A stretch of 64,000 nucleotides of DNA, taken from NCBI GenBank assembly GCA_900066355.1, contig FMEL01000014.1, positions 27,166 to 91,165 of the forward strand, read 5' to 3'. The translations under genes were made by a program, and so were the position numbers. The notes beneath the pieces are model-generated. The model was not told the DNA's origin. It saw nothing but the letters and a program-made list of their open reading frames with translations, and did no database searches. This DNA is from an uncultured Ruminococcus sp. Lineage in GTDB: Bacteria > Bacillota > Clostridia > Lachnospirales > Lachnospiraceae. Shown in pieces: positions 24,790-33,165 of this stretch; the stretch's first letter is position 1; each line of letters opens with the position of its first letter.

Positions 24790-26015
24790 GGCTTTTTCGC
24801 TCCTTTCCATTTCTTTATCACCGGTATACTGATGCCAGCCGCCAGCAACAGCAAGAGCATAAGTTCTACCGGCATGGAATCGCCTGTTTTTACAGAGGAT
24901 TTCTGTCTGCTTCCGGTATCTTTAACAGATGCCTGTGCAGAATCTCCGGAAAGGCTCTGCGCTCCGTTTTGTTTCTGTTCTTCTGTCTGATTCACCCCGG
25001 AAGTTTCATCCTGCACAGCAAATATCCACGAAACATCTGTTTTCTTCAAAGCCCATGCATTATCCCATTCTTTCGGAATCTCCAGCAAAAATTTAAGTTC
25101 ACCTGATGCCTTACTTTTGAACACTCCAAGTGAATGATTCTTTTGAAGTTTTGCAGCATCCAGTGTTCCCCTGTAAAGCACTTTTTTCCCCATAGCAATC
25201 TGAAAGCGGATATTTTTCAGCATATCCACTTTTTCTTTTGCTCTTCCTTCTGTGCTGATCCTGAAAAAAATCTCCGCATCATTCTTTGTCGTGTTTGATA
25301 TTTTTACTGTATCTGTCAGAATATCTCCGGGCATTGCCGTTTCCAGATTTGCAAAAAAATCATTCGGAACTGCGATCAGTTTATGTGCTTTTCCCTGAAA
25401 TTCTACAGCCAGTTTCCGCTCACCTTTTTTGCAGGTCATTGTTCCGTTTGTTTCATGGACACATTCCTGAATTTCCTGATTGCCCCACGGTGACATGGCA
25501 GTAAAATCCGGTTTGAAATTAGCCGCCTGTATCGCGTCCACCTGCACGCTAATGTTCAGTTTCTGTCCGCCATGCTCTTCTGTCCACACTGCCGGAACAG
25601 ATACACTCTGAAAAAGATCTACAGATTCCTGCTTTTTCAAAACTTTAGTATAATAATAGTAATCTCCGCGCTTTATCCACTCTGCGGACATCCCTTCTAT
25701 ATTGCACTCACTCAGCATTTCGACATTCTCTTTGTCGCTTCCGTAACTGATACGTGCCCGTATCCAACATGGGAGAGCACTGTTCTTAATACGTGGAATC
25801 TTTGAAATCCGTTCACCCGGAAATATATATGCCGGATCACGATATTTCACTTCTCCGTTTCCTTTTCGTGCAAACTCTGTCATATTTATCCGGATGTCTC
25901 CCATCGTGATATGATTTTTGACTTCCAGCCTGTCCGAAAAATATCCATACGCGCCTGTTGTCATACAAAGTAACGCCGCAAGAATTCCGACCACGATTTT
26001 TCTCTTTTTCTTCAC
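24786..26015 (-). CDS. SipW-dependent, TasA-like surface protein with a C-terminal sorting signal
   Basis: The 409-residue protein has the SipW-type signal region, a basic start then a hydrophobic run ending TTGAYGYFSD. Two domains follow (about 40-195 and 200-330); the first resembles the TasA/CalY beta-sandwich. A Gln/Ser-rich linker precedes the C-terminus, which reads SVKTGDS, then a hydrophobic segment and KKWKGAKK. That is the layout of a sortase signal with KTGD in place of LPxTG. The chosen start is GTG at 26015 with AGGTGG 4 bases upstream; longer frames would run into the previous gene. It could be the anchored base of a fibre. No sortase gene is in this window. Confidence 0.8.
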   Translation of the reverse strand: MKKKRKIVVGILAALLCMTTGAYGYFSDRLEVKNHITMGDIRINMTEFARKGNGEVKYRDPAYIFPGERISKIPRIKNSALPCWIRARISYGSDKENVEMLSECNIEGMSAEWIKRGDYYYYTKVLKKQESVDLFQSVSVPAVWTEEHGGQKLNISVQVDAIQAANFKPDFTAMSPWGNQEIQECVHETNGTMTCKKGERKLAVEFQGKAHKLIAVPNDFFANLETAMPGDILTDTVKISNTTKNDAEIFFRISTEGRAKEKVDMLKNIRFQIAMGKKVLYRGTLDAAKLQKNHSLGVFKSKASGELKFLLEIPKEWDNAWALKKTDVSWIFAVQDETSGVNQTEEQKQNGAQSLSGDSAQASVKDTGSRQKSSVKTGDSMPVELMLLLLLAAGISIPVIKKWKGAKKP

Positions 26016-26031
26016 ATATCCACCTGCCTTC

Positions 26032-26589
26032 TCAGCTCTGTTTTTCATAAACTTCCCATGCCGCCTGACAGGATTCATATGGTTTTGCCTCTACAGACTC
26101 CTCATACACCTGAATTTGGAAATCTTTCAATTCCTCCCAGTATGTTTTTTCAATTTTTTCCGCTTCCACCATAAATCCTGTACATAATGGTCTGGTCGAT
26201 TCTCCTTCTTTCAATACATTTTTGTAATAATAAAATCCATCATCACTGTATACCCAGTCAGTCGTATTCTGCCCTTTCATCGTGACAGCCCTGCCGATAT
26301 CACTGTTTGAATACGCCAGAGAAACACGTACATAACAGTCTACACTTATCCCATCCACACCCTGTTCACGATTTGTCACCCATATTTTTTTCGTGATATC
26401 TGTATTTTTATCTGGCGCAACCGGCGTCGGAGAAGGAAATTCTTCCCCGATTTCAGTTGTATTGCTTCCCACACGTATGATATTTTCTGCTGTATCAAAA
26501 GCACTCTGATATGCTGCTATTCCCTGCACAGTCACCAGAGTCCCCATTATAGCCGCCAGAACTGTTATTCTCTTTTTCCTTCCTGTCAT
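26032..26589 (-). CDS. SipW-dependent, TasA-like exported protein
   Basis: The 185-residue protein starts with a basic segment and a hydrophobic run ending TVQGIAAYQSAF, in the style of SipW substrates. The mature part has a short proline-rich spacer (SPTPVAP) and a beta-rich domain with VDCYVRVSLAYSNSDIG and FYYYKNVLKEGEST, motifs repeated in the neighbouring gene products. The ATG at 26589 is chosen, but a GTG at 26601 is possible since neither has a strong ribosome site. It lies between two related genes with gaps of 16 and about 18 bases and is probably a minor fibre or adapter subunit. Confidence 0.75.
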   Translation of the reverse strand: MTGRKKRITVLAAIMGTLVTVQGIAAYQSAFDTAENIIRVGSNTTEIGEEFPSPTPVAPDKNTDITKKIWVTNREQGVDGISVDCYVRVSLAYSNSDIGRAVTMKGQNTTDWVYSDDGFYYYKNVLKEGESTRPLCTGFMVEAEKIEKTYWEELKDFQIQVYEESVEAKPYESCQAAWEVYEKQS

Positions 26590-26607
26590 ACTGCTTCCCA
26601 CTTTCCG

Positions 26608-27249
26608 TTATTCTGTTACTTTTCCATCCTGATTCTTGTTCTGATTTACATATTTTTCATAAGCTGCTTTAATCTGCTCTGACAGATTATCTGAACTGCC
26701 GCCTGTATAAGAGGTCTGTATTGCATAAGCTCTGACCGGTATTTCAAATGTCTGTCCATCCAGCTGTCCTTCAATCAGATTCAGAAATTTCACAGTATCA
26801 AATAAAGCTTCCGAAGTCTCCTGTGGTTTCAGTATTTTCGTGTATGCATATGTATATGTCCGTCGACTTTCTGTGTTCTGTACACTCAGCTGCATCCAGC
26901 TGTCTTTTGCTTCAAAGTAAAATAATTCCTGCACTTTTTTACCAAGACGCTCACCATTTTCTGCCGCCGCCTCTACATTCGCCATTGGAATTGAAACCTC
27001 CATATACACAAAGGCATCATTTGTCCCTGTATTCGTGATCTGCGGGTCTTTATGAATTACTTTTGATGGTTCGATTTTCTTATTTTCCTCTGGTTTCCAT
27101 TCCGGTTCTTTCAGTTCGATATCAACCTTTCCGACGGTAAATTCATTGGATACTTTCTCATAATCCGTCAGATATGCAGATACACCTCCAACTGATGCCA
27201 GACATAAAATTCCTGCAAGTGTCATAATTTTCACTGTATTTTTTTTCAT
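26608..27249 (-). CDS. TasA/CalY-like putative fibre protein with a SipW-type signal peptide
   Basis: The 213-residue protein has the family signal region (GGVSAYLTDYEKVSNEFTVG), in which cleavage by SipW is expected before a Thr/Asp-rich stretch. The mature domain has a beta-sandwich pattern with ITNTGTNDAFVYMEVSIP and a YAYTKILKPQETS strand, as in TasA and camelysin-type proteins. These form matrix fibres in Bacillus; the role here is inferred from family and context. The ATG overlaps the sipW stop (ATGA), and AGGA lies 8 bases upstream. As the first gene after the peptidase it is the likeliest main subunit. Confidence 0.83.
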   Translation of the reverse strand: MKKNTVKIMTLAGILCLASVGGVSAYLTDYEKVSNEFTVGKVDIELKEPEWKPEENKKIEPSKVIHKDPQITNTGTNDAFVYMEVSIPMANVEAAAENGERLGKKVQELFYFEAKDSWMQLSVQNTESRRTYTYAYTKILKPQETSEALFDTVKFLNLIEGQLDGQTFEIPVRAYAIQTSYTGGSSDNLSEQIKAAYEKYVNQNKNQDGKVTE

Positions 27250-27731
27250 ATTTGTTTCCTGCGCCTTTTTTCGATGCGCTCTCCTTTCCATTCAATTACC
27301 AGAAAGACCAGTTCCTGAAAGATCATAAGCAGCAACAGCATTCCCACTGTTTTTTCCTTCAAAAGCTCTGCTGCATAACCTAAAAGTGGAACTGTCAGAA
27401 TCACCGTTCCTATGATCTGTTCCGGTTCCAGCAGTGATACATCTTCCGTATTATTTGCATCACCCTTTGTTATGTAACTCTGTTTCTGTTTTGCAACTAC
27501 TCTGTGACTGACTTTTCCCTTCGCATTTCGAAACGTTACAATATCTCCGACAGATGGCTCTGTTCTTTTTGTATCTGTAAAAACAATTCCTCCTGTTTTT
27601 AGCGTCGGTTCCATAGAACCGGACATAACAATATCCACAGAAATACCAATCTTCGGTAGAAAAAAAACAGCAAGACCGAAAAGGCCGATCACAGTCAGTA
27701 AAATTCTTGCGGCTTTTTCCGCAATTCGCAT
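27246..27731 (-). CDS. sipW: Signal peptidase I, SipW (ER-type) family
   Basis: This membrane peptidase removes signal peptides. The 161-residue protein has an N-terminal membrane segment (about 8-28) and a C-terminal one (about 125-150). The catalytic serine is Ser39 in MSGSMEP. The general base is His76 in GKVSHRVV where ordinary bacterial enzymes have lysine, the mark of the SipW/ER type. The conserved aspartate motif is GDANN (Asp91). AGGTGA lies just before the ATG. It opens the operon sipW, two small TasA-like proteins, a KTGD-ended protein and an adhesin, its probable dedicated clients. The 270 bases upstream hold the inverted repeat TAAGAT/ATCTTA, possibly regulatory, but no clear promoter. 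Confidence 0.92.
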   Translation of the reverse strand: MRIAEKAARILLTVIGLFGLAVFFLPKIGISVDIVMSGSMEPTLKTGGIVFTDTKRTEPSVGDIVTFRNAKGKVSHRVVAKQKQSYITKGDANNTEDVSLLEPEQIIGTVILTVPLLGYAAELLKEKTVGMLLLLMIFQELVFLVIEWKGERIEKRRRKQI

Positions 27732-27901
27732 AAATCACCTGCTTTCTTATCGTGGAATAAAATACAAAAATAAATGGATTTTTTGCAGATCTGCATTGAT
27801 TGATAAAATCAAGATTGTCTTAAGATGGTTTAATCTTATGCCCTGAGCCCATAAAAGTCAATAAAATTCGTTCGTCATGTTCTGACAGGATTATAAGACA
27901 A

Positions 27902-27933
27902 AAAACGACACATCCAAAAGGATGTGCCGTTTT
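27902..27933. terminator. Terminator of the ilvN-ilvC operon
   Basis: A 14-base stem AAAACGACACATCC/GGATGTGCCGTTTT with loop AAAA and one mismatch carries A- and U-runs on both sides, 75 bases beyond the ilvC stop. Confidence 0.9.
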
Positions 27934-28007
27934 ATAACCAAAATTATCGAACCTCAAACTCCACTTTGTTACGTTTGAGTAGCGTAAATTTTCTTACAAA
28001 AATTTAT

Positions 28008-29027
28008 TTAGTTGTTAATAAGCTTGTCTTCGCCGTTCCAGCTGTACAGTTTACGGATTTCTTCGCCAACTTTTTCTGACGGATGTTCGGAAGCAAGTTT
28101 TCTCATTGCTTTGAAGTGAACCTGTTTTCCTGCATCAGACATATCAAGCAGGAAATCTTTTGCAAATGTACCATCCTGGATGTCTGTCAGAATCTGTTTC
28201 ATAGCTTTCTTTGTTTCTGCTGTAACAATCTTCGGTCCTGTGATGTAATCGCCGTATTCAGCAGTGTTGGAGATGGAATATCTCATTCCTGCGAATCCTG
28301 ACTGATAAATCAGGTCAACGATCAGTTTCATCTCATGGATACATTCGAAATATGCATTTCTTGGGTCATATCCGGCTTCGCAAAGTGTTTCAAAACCAGC
28401 CTGCATAAGTGCAACAACACCACCACAGAGAACTGCCTGCTCTCCGAAGAGGTCTGTTTCTGTCTCTGTACGGAATGTAGTTTCAAGAAGACCAGCTCTT
28501 GCTCCACCGATTGCAAGTCCATAAGCAAGTGCTTTGTCAAGTGCTTTTCCTGTGTAATCCTGCTCTACAGCTACCAGACAAGGAGTTCCTTTTCCAGCCT
28601 GATATTCGCTTCTTACTGTATGTCCAGGTGCTTTTGGTGCGATCATAGTAACATCGACATATTTTGGTGGAACGATACATCCAAAATGAATATTGAAACC
28701 ATGAGCAAACATCAGCATATTGCCTTCTTCAAGGTTCGGCTCAATGTCTTCTTTGTAAAGTTTGGCCTGTTTTTCATCATTGATCAGGATCATGATGATG
28801 TCAGCCTGTTTTGCAGCCTCTGCTGCTGTATATACTTTAAAGCCCTGTTCTTCGGCTTTTTTCCAGGACTTGCTTCCTTCATACAGACCAACAATGACAT
28901 TGCATCCGGACTCCTTTAAGTTCAGTGCATGTGCATGTCCCTGGCTGCCATAACCGATAATCGCAATTGTCTTACCATCCAGTAATCCTAAATTACAATC
29001 TTCCTGGTAAAAAATCCTGTTTGCCAT
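28008..29027 (-). CDS. ilvC: Ketol-acid reductoisomerase
   Basis: This enzyme isomerises and reduces acetolactate or acetohydroxybutyrate with NAD(P)H in valine, isoleucine and leucine synthesis. The 339 residues match the short class I enzyme. The Rossmann motif is GYGSQGHAHA (from residue 25). The knotted C-terminal domain has the metal-binding residues in the DLFGEQAVLCGG and FECIHEMKLIVDL regions. GGAGG lies 8 bases before the ATG. It follows ilvN by 99 bases, which contain a small hairpin AAGGG/CCCTT but no U-run. The catalytic subunit IlvB is not in the window. Confidence 0.97.
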   Translation of the reverse strand: MANRIFYQEDCNLGLLDGKTIAIIGYGSQGHAHALNLKESGCNVIVGLYEGSKSWKKAEEQGFKVYTAAEAAKQADIIMILINDEKQAKLYKEDIEPNLEEGNMLMFAHGFNIHFGCIVPPKYVDVTMIAPKAPGHTVRSEYQAGKGTPCLVAVEQDYTGKALDKALAYGLAIGGARAGLLETTFRTETETDLFGEQAVLCGGVVALMQAGFETLCEAGYDPRNAYFECIHEMKLIVDLIYQSGFAGMRYSISNTAEYGDYITGPKIVTAETKKAMKQILTDIQDGTFAKDFLLDMSDAGKQVHFKAMRKLASEHPSEKVGEEIRKLYSWNGEDKLINN

Positions 29028-29126
29028 CTTTGTTTCCTCCTAAGCTATTCGTAAAATAATATTTATCGTTAAAGGGCTGTACCCCTTAGCAAACGTAATA
29101 AACTACTATGTAAAACACCCTGCATC

Positions 29127-29624
29127 CTACAGAAATTTTACATCGCTGGCACCACGTGAAAGTCCTGTGATACCTGTTCTTGCAAGTTCCAGTATCTCAT
29201 ATTCACCGAGAAGGTCAATAAAAGCACCGAGCTTGCTCTTACTTCCAGTCATCTCAATGACTAAAGAAGTCTTACCGACATCAATAACATTGGCACGGAA
29301 AATATTTGCAATGGAAATAATTCCCTCTCTCTGCTCCGGCCGCGCTGCGACCTTCACAAGTACCAATTCACGGCTTACGCTGTTATCCGGTTCGAGAACC
29401 TTAATATCTCTTACATCTACCAGCTTTGCAAGCTGTTTTGTAATCTGTTCCAGAATCATTGAGTCTCCACTGCATACGACTGTCATTCTGGAATATCGTT
29501 CATCCGCAGTCACGCCGACTGTCAGACTGTCAATATTATAACCTCTGCGGCTGAAAAGACCGGCAATACGACTTAATACACCGGCAGTGTTATCTACTAA
29601 CAGGGACAAAATTCTTTTCTGCAT
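29127..29624 (-). CDS. ilvN: Acetolactate synthase small (regulatory) subunit
   Basis: This subunit gives valine feedback control to acetolactate synthase. The 165 residues have an N-terminal ACT domain (RILSLLVDNTAGVLSRIAGLFSRRGYNI, shown here only as the family pattern VDNTAGVLSRI) and the C-terminal second ACT-like domain (about 80-165). Length and order are standard. AGGTG precedes the ATG. It is the first gene of an ilvN-ilvC operon under a near-consensus promoter. A leader of about 95 bases holds hairpins AAACAATT/AATTGTTT and CACTGC/GCAGTG but no terminator. The catalytic partner must be encoded elsewhere. Confidence 0.95.
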   Translation of the reverse strand: MQKRILSLLVDNTAGVLSRIAGLFSRRGYNIDSLTVGVTADERYSRMTVVCSGDSMILEQITKQLAKLVDVRDIKVLEPDNSVSRELVLVKVAARPEQREGIISIANIFRANVIDVGKTSLVIEMTGSKSKLGAFIDLLGEYEILELARTGITGLSRGASDVKFL

Positions 29625-29726
29625 AACGCACCTGCTTTCAAGTTACTGTTCACTGCATTTACAGCAGTGTTTTCAATACTTTAATCTTGTAAACAATTCC
29701 ATCGTAAAATTGTTTGCATGTTTATC

Positions 29727-29754
29727 ATTATAGCAATATTACATCGTTTGTCAA
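29727..29754 (-). promoter_or_regulatory. Consensus sigma-A promoter of ilvN-ilvC
   Basis: Perfect TTGACA and perfect TATAAT on the minus strand, 16 bases apart, about 100 bases before ilvN. It lies directly behind the tyrosine phosphatase stop; no terminator separates them, so some read-through from that operon is possible. Confidence 0.85.
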
Positions 29755-29801
29755 TGCAAAATTTTGTATACATTACAATATTTAAACACTTTTTTGTATT
29801 T

Positions 29802-30854
29802 TTATACAAGGTATTTTTTGCGCAGAGCCTCGATCGTTTTCGGATTCATGTACAGTGCTTTTTTCATAAACTGTTCAACTGAACCATACTCTTTTTCGAT
29901 GGTTTCGAATACACAGTCAAGGTATTCTTCTTTTACACGATAAAACAGACGAATCTTGTCCATAGTCTGGTTATCCACGATCATCTTTGACTCCAGATAG
30001 CGAACCATATGATTCATTTCCTCATCGAGATAAAGATTTGTTTTCATATAGTCTTCATATATTGTCTCTCTCGGAACCCCCAGTATACATAGAAGAAGCG
30101 CCGTTCCCACACCTGCACGGTCTTTGCCGATGCTGCAGTGCCACAATACTGCCCCCTCTTCCTGATGAAGCAATACATCCAGAAAACGCGCATACTGTCT
30201 GACGCTGTAAGCATCGTGTACCAGTGAAGCATACTGGTTCAGTACAAAATCTTCCGGAATATCTTTAAAACTTTTTATAATCTCATCCAGTCTTCCGGAT
30301 CTGGTAATGCCGGTTGTTTCCTCATCCACAATCGGTATATCGCAGTATTGTACTCCCTCCATGACTATATCCGGTTTTTCCAGAACTTCCGATTTTGTAC
30401 GGAAGTCGATCACAGTCGTCAGATGATAATCTTTCATCAGGGTGTCCTGGTCTGCGATTGAAATATGATACAGTGTTCCGCTTCGGAGAAGTCTGTGTGG
30501 AAGAATATGACGTCCGTCTGATGTCATCAGTGCCCCCAGATCCCTTGTATTCGGCAGACTCTGGAGAGGGATTCTGCCGCCTTTCGGAAAACCTGTCACA
30601 ATATTCGGATTCAGTGCTTTTAATAACTGAATACAATCCTGAATCTCACGGTCCGTCAGATCAAACTGGTATCTTTTTTTGCGACGTGTAATGATCACCA
30701 GCGAACTGGTACTGAACTGCTTCTGTGCCCCGCCTTCTACTCCTTCTTTTCTTTTATATGCCCATAAGATATCTTTACACGGAAGATAATTCATCATCAT
30801 GTGTTTCGCAAAAATGAAATTACCATCCTCGATTCTTATTTTTCCGTATTTCAT
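29802..30854 (-). CDS. Tyrosine-protein phosphatase with an N-terminal extra domain
   Basis: The 350-residue protein contains a Y_phosphatase3-type domain (about 95-350). It begins with NTRDLGALMTSDG, and the phosphate loop is HCSIGKDRAGVG with nucleophile Cys240 and Arg246. The acid region is near residues 145-155 (TVIDFRTKSE). Residues 1-90 form an extra domain with a beta-rich PH-like look (SLVIITRRKKRYQF); I cannot name it. Such enzymes hydrolyse phosphotyrosine or phosphoinositides; the substrate is unknown. It follows the HAD gene by 11 bases in the operon M18 peptidase-HAD-phosphatase. Confidence 0.87.
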   Translation of the reverse strand: MKYGKIRIEDGNFIFAKHMMMNYLPCKDILWAYKRKEGVEGGAQKQFSTSSLVIITRRKKRYQFDLTDREIQDCIQLLKALNPNIVTGFPKGGRIPLQSLPNTRDLGALMTSDGRHILPHRLLRSGTLYHISIADQDTLMKDYHLTTVIDFRTKSEVLEKPDIVMEGVQYCDIPIVDEETTGITRSGRLDEIIKSFKDIPEDFVLNQYASLVHDAYSVRQYARFLDVLLHQEEGAVLWHCSIGKDRAGVGTALLLCILGVPRETIYEDYMKTNLYLDEEMNHMVRYLESKMIVDNQTMDKIRLFYRVKEEYLDCVFETIEKEYGSVEQFMKKALYMNPKTIEALRKKYLV

Positions 30855-30865
30855 ATTTTCTCCTT

Positions 30866-31675
30866 TTATATAAGCCCTAAATGTTTAAGTCCGTTACGGA
30901 TACCGTAATGAAACATATCCGTCGTTACATAATCGGCCAGTTCTTTAATCTTTGGGGAAGCATTTCCCATTGCCACCTTTGTTGCTGCATATTCAAACAT
31001 GGACAGATCATTGTTACTGTCTCCGAATACGATCGTGTCTTCCCATGCAATATGAAAGCTCCGGCAGACTGCAGCAATTCCGACTGCTTTATTACAGCCT
31101 TTCGGAACCATTTCAATCGTATTTCCCACAAAGTTATTAGATTCATGATAGATCATATCATAATAAGGAGAAAGTTCTGCACATGCCTGCTGTGCATTGC
31201 ATCCATTTTGCTTCTTCGCACTGATCTTATTGATGTGCATACTGTTTTCATTTCCACGGATCGGTCTCCACTTTTCTCCAAGTGATTCTGTAATCAAATC
31301 TGTATACCAGTTCACATCTGTCGTATATTCATCCTTATCATAATACATATAGTCGGCACCTTCCATAACCGGAATCAGTCCGTATTTACGAAGTATCTCA
31401 ACCGAAAGCTTCGCTATCTCCGGTGTCTTTTCGTTATTATACAGTCTTTTTCCATCTTTTTCGATGGTGGCCCCACATGCACTGATGATTCCTGTAAACG
31501 GAATCTGTTCCAGATACCAGGATACAAACGCACGGCTTCTTCCGGTGCAGAGCCATGCCTGATGTCCGTTGGCAATCAGCTTTTTTATTGATTCTACCGC
31601 ACTGTCCGGTACTCCTTTTTCCATATCGCAGATGGTTCCATCCGCATCAAAAAACACTGCTTTTTTATCACTCAT
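30866..31675 (-). CDS. HAD-family phosphatase, Cof type
   Basis: The 269-residue cytoplasmic hydrolase carries all HAD motifs: FFDADGTIC (nucleophile Asp and acid Asp), a threonine motif in LCTGR, Lys in the KGCNKAVGI region, and GDSNNDLSMF for magnesium. The large C2B cap between motifs II and III marks the Cof subfamily, which acts on small phosphorylated metabolites such as sugar phosphates or flavin precursors. The ATG at 31675 has AAGGA 7 bases upstream; a longer frame start at 31720 would overlap the upstream gene. The substrate cannot be inferred. Confidence 0.9.
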   Translation of the reverse strand: MSDKKAVFFDADGTICDMEKGVPDSAVESIKKLIANGHQAWLCTGRSRAFVSWYLEQIPFTGIISACGATIEKDGKRLYNNEKTPEIAKLSVEILRKYGLIPVMEGADYMYYDKDEYTTDVNWYTDLITESLGEKWRPIRGNENSMHINKISAKKQNGCNAQQACAELSPYYDMIYHESNNFVGNTIEMVPKGCNKAVGIAAVCRSFHIAWEDTIVFGDSNNDLSMFEYAATKVAMGNASPKIKELADYVTTDMFHYGIRNGLKHLGLI

Positions 31676-31712
31676 TGTATTGTCCTTCTTTTCTGCTCTA
31701 TATAGCAATCTG

Positions 31713-32981
31713 TTATGCAAAAAGTTCCCCTGCCACCCGTATCAGATATTCGGTATCCTTTACACCCGCAGTCTCATAAGGAGAATGCATGGAAAGCTGT
31801 GGAAGTCCGATATCTACTGTATTCATTGCAACCTGTGTATTGGAAATATTGCCCAGTGTCGAACCCCCGGCAATATCTGAGCGATTTACAAATGTCTGAT
31901 ACGGCACCCCTGCCTTTATACAGAGTTCTGTAAATTCTGCCGCGGACACGGCATCTGTACAATACTTCTGATTTGCATTATATTTGATAACAATCCCTTT
32001 ATTCAGAACAGGATGATTCACCGGATCCGTCTTGTCTGCATAATTCGGATGAAGCGCATGTGCATTGTCCGCCGAAACCATAAAACTTCCTGCCAGCGTC
32101 ATCAGATATTCTTCATAAGTTCTGCCAAGTCCTGTATTGATACGAAGAAGTGTATCCTTCAAAAAAGTAGATGCCGCCCCCTGTTTCGTGCCGCTTCCGA
32201 CTTCTTCATTATCCAATACGCAATGTACTGCGATGGAATTTTTCGTTTCAGCCCCAAGAAGCCCCTCCATGGAAGAAAAAGCGCACTGCAGATCATCCAG
32301 CCGTGCAGAGGAAACAAATTCCCGATCCGCTCCCCAGATTGTACCCGGCATACGGTTATATAAAAATAAATCGTGACTGAGTATATCTGATTTGTCCGCC
32401 CCGACCTGCTCTGCAATCATTTCCAACAATGTTCTGTCTGTGTTTTCTGCTGCAAAAAGAGGCAACATATCTTTCTGCGGATTATATGCTGTTCCGTTAT
32501 TTGCTTCACGATTCATATGAATTGCAAGATTCGGAATCATCACAAGATTCCTCTCAATATTTACCAGTTTTTCCACAAGTCTGCCATTCTCTTTTACAAC
32601 AACTCTTCCGGCTACAGAAAGCGGGCGGTCAAACCACGGTGCCATCAGCATTCCGCCATATTTTTCCACATTCAGTTTTACATAGCTGCCGTCCACTTTC
32701 ATTTCCGGATTTTCTTTTATCTTGAATGCCGGAGAATCACTGTGGCTTGCCATAATATGAAATGCAAACGGCGGATCTTCCGGTATTGCAAAAGCAATCA
32801 GTGCGGAATTATTTCTGGTCACTACATATTTTCCACCCGGTATGAGATTCCAGTGTTCTCTTTCCGAAAGCACCTGGAATCCACCTTCCGTAAATCGTTT
32901 TTTCATTTCATCCACTGCCTGAAATGCAGTCGGACTTTTTTCTATAAATTCCAGTAATTTTTCTGTTGTTTCTATGTACAT
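31713..32981 (-). CDS. M18-family aspartyl-type aminopeptidase
   Basis: This zinc aminopeptidase removes N-terminal, often acidic, residues from peptides in the cytoplasm. The 422 residues match the family. Metal ligands and catalytic residues are seen in MASHSDSPAFKIK, VLDNEEVGSGTKQGA and the DNAHALHPNY region. The ATG at 32981 has GAGGAG 9 bases upstream; the longer frame begins with TTG directly on that site and is rejected. It is the first gene of a three-gene operon with the HAD and tyrosine phosphatases, spaced by 37 and 11 bases. Confidence 0.93.
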   Translation of the reverse strand: MYIETTEKLLEFIEKSPTAFQAVDEMKKRFTEGGFQVLSEREHWNLIPGGKYVVTRNNSALIAFAIPEDPPFAFHIMASHSDSPAFKIKENPEMKVDGSYVKLNVEKYGGMLMAPWFDRPLSVAGRVVVKENGRLVEKLVNIERNLVMIPNLAIHMNREANNGTAYNPQKDMLPLFAAENTDRTLLEMIAEQVGADKSDILSHDLFLYNRMPGTIWGADREFVSSARLDDLQCAFSSMEGLLGAETKNSIAVHCVLDNEEVGSGTKQGAASTFLKDTLLRINTGLGRTYEEYLMTLAGSFMVSADNAHALHPNYADKTDPVNHPVLNKGIVIKYNANQKYCTDAVSAAEFTELCIKAGVPYQTFVNRSDIAGGSTLGNISNTQVAMNTVDIGLPQLSMHSPYETAGVKDTEYLIRVAGELFA

Positions 32982-33018
32982 CTGTAACAACTCCTCGGTC
33001 CCGGATCGGGCATATTCT

Positions 33019-33054
33019 TAACTATTCAGTTTCCTCACAGTTGCGAGTCAAAAT
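33019..33054. repeat. Partial copy of the intergenic repeat
   Basis: These 36 bases match 19024-19059 at 32 positions by hand alignment (shared core CCTCACAGTT and CGAGTCAAAAT). The second end of the element is not seen here; instead a TATACG/CGTATA hairpin follows at about 33069-33090. It appears to be a truncated or diverged copy. Confidence 0.6.
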
Positions 33055-33097
33055 AATTTCACTACGATTATACGGTATATTTTTTCGTATAGCAACG

Positions 33098-33130
33098 AAA
33101 AAGAGGCAGTTTGTCAAAAACCACCTCTTT
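33098..33130 (-). terminator. Terminator of the aspS-gatCAB-dapL operon
   Basis: Minus-strand stem AAAGAGG/CCTCTTT with a 17-base loop and further U residues, 36 bases beyond the dapL stop. Confidence 0.75.
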
Positions 33131-33165
33131 ATACGGCCCGAAGGCACGGTTGTTTATTCAATTTT

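Noticed and set aside
27788..27797. Palindrome GCAGATCTGC upstream of sipW as an operator
   Set aside because: Ten bases alone are weak evidence, and no promoter could be placed next to it.
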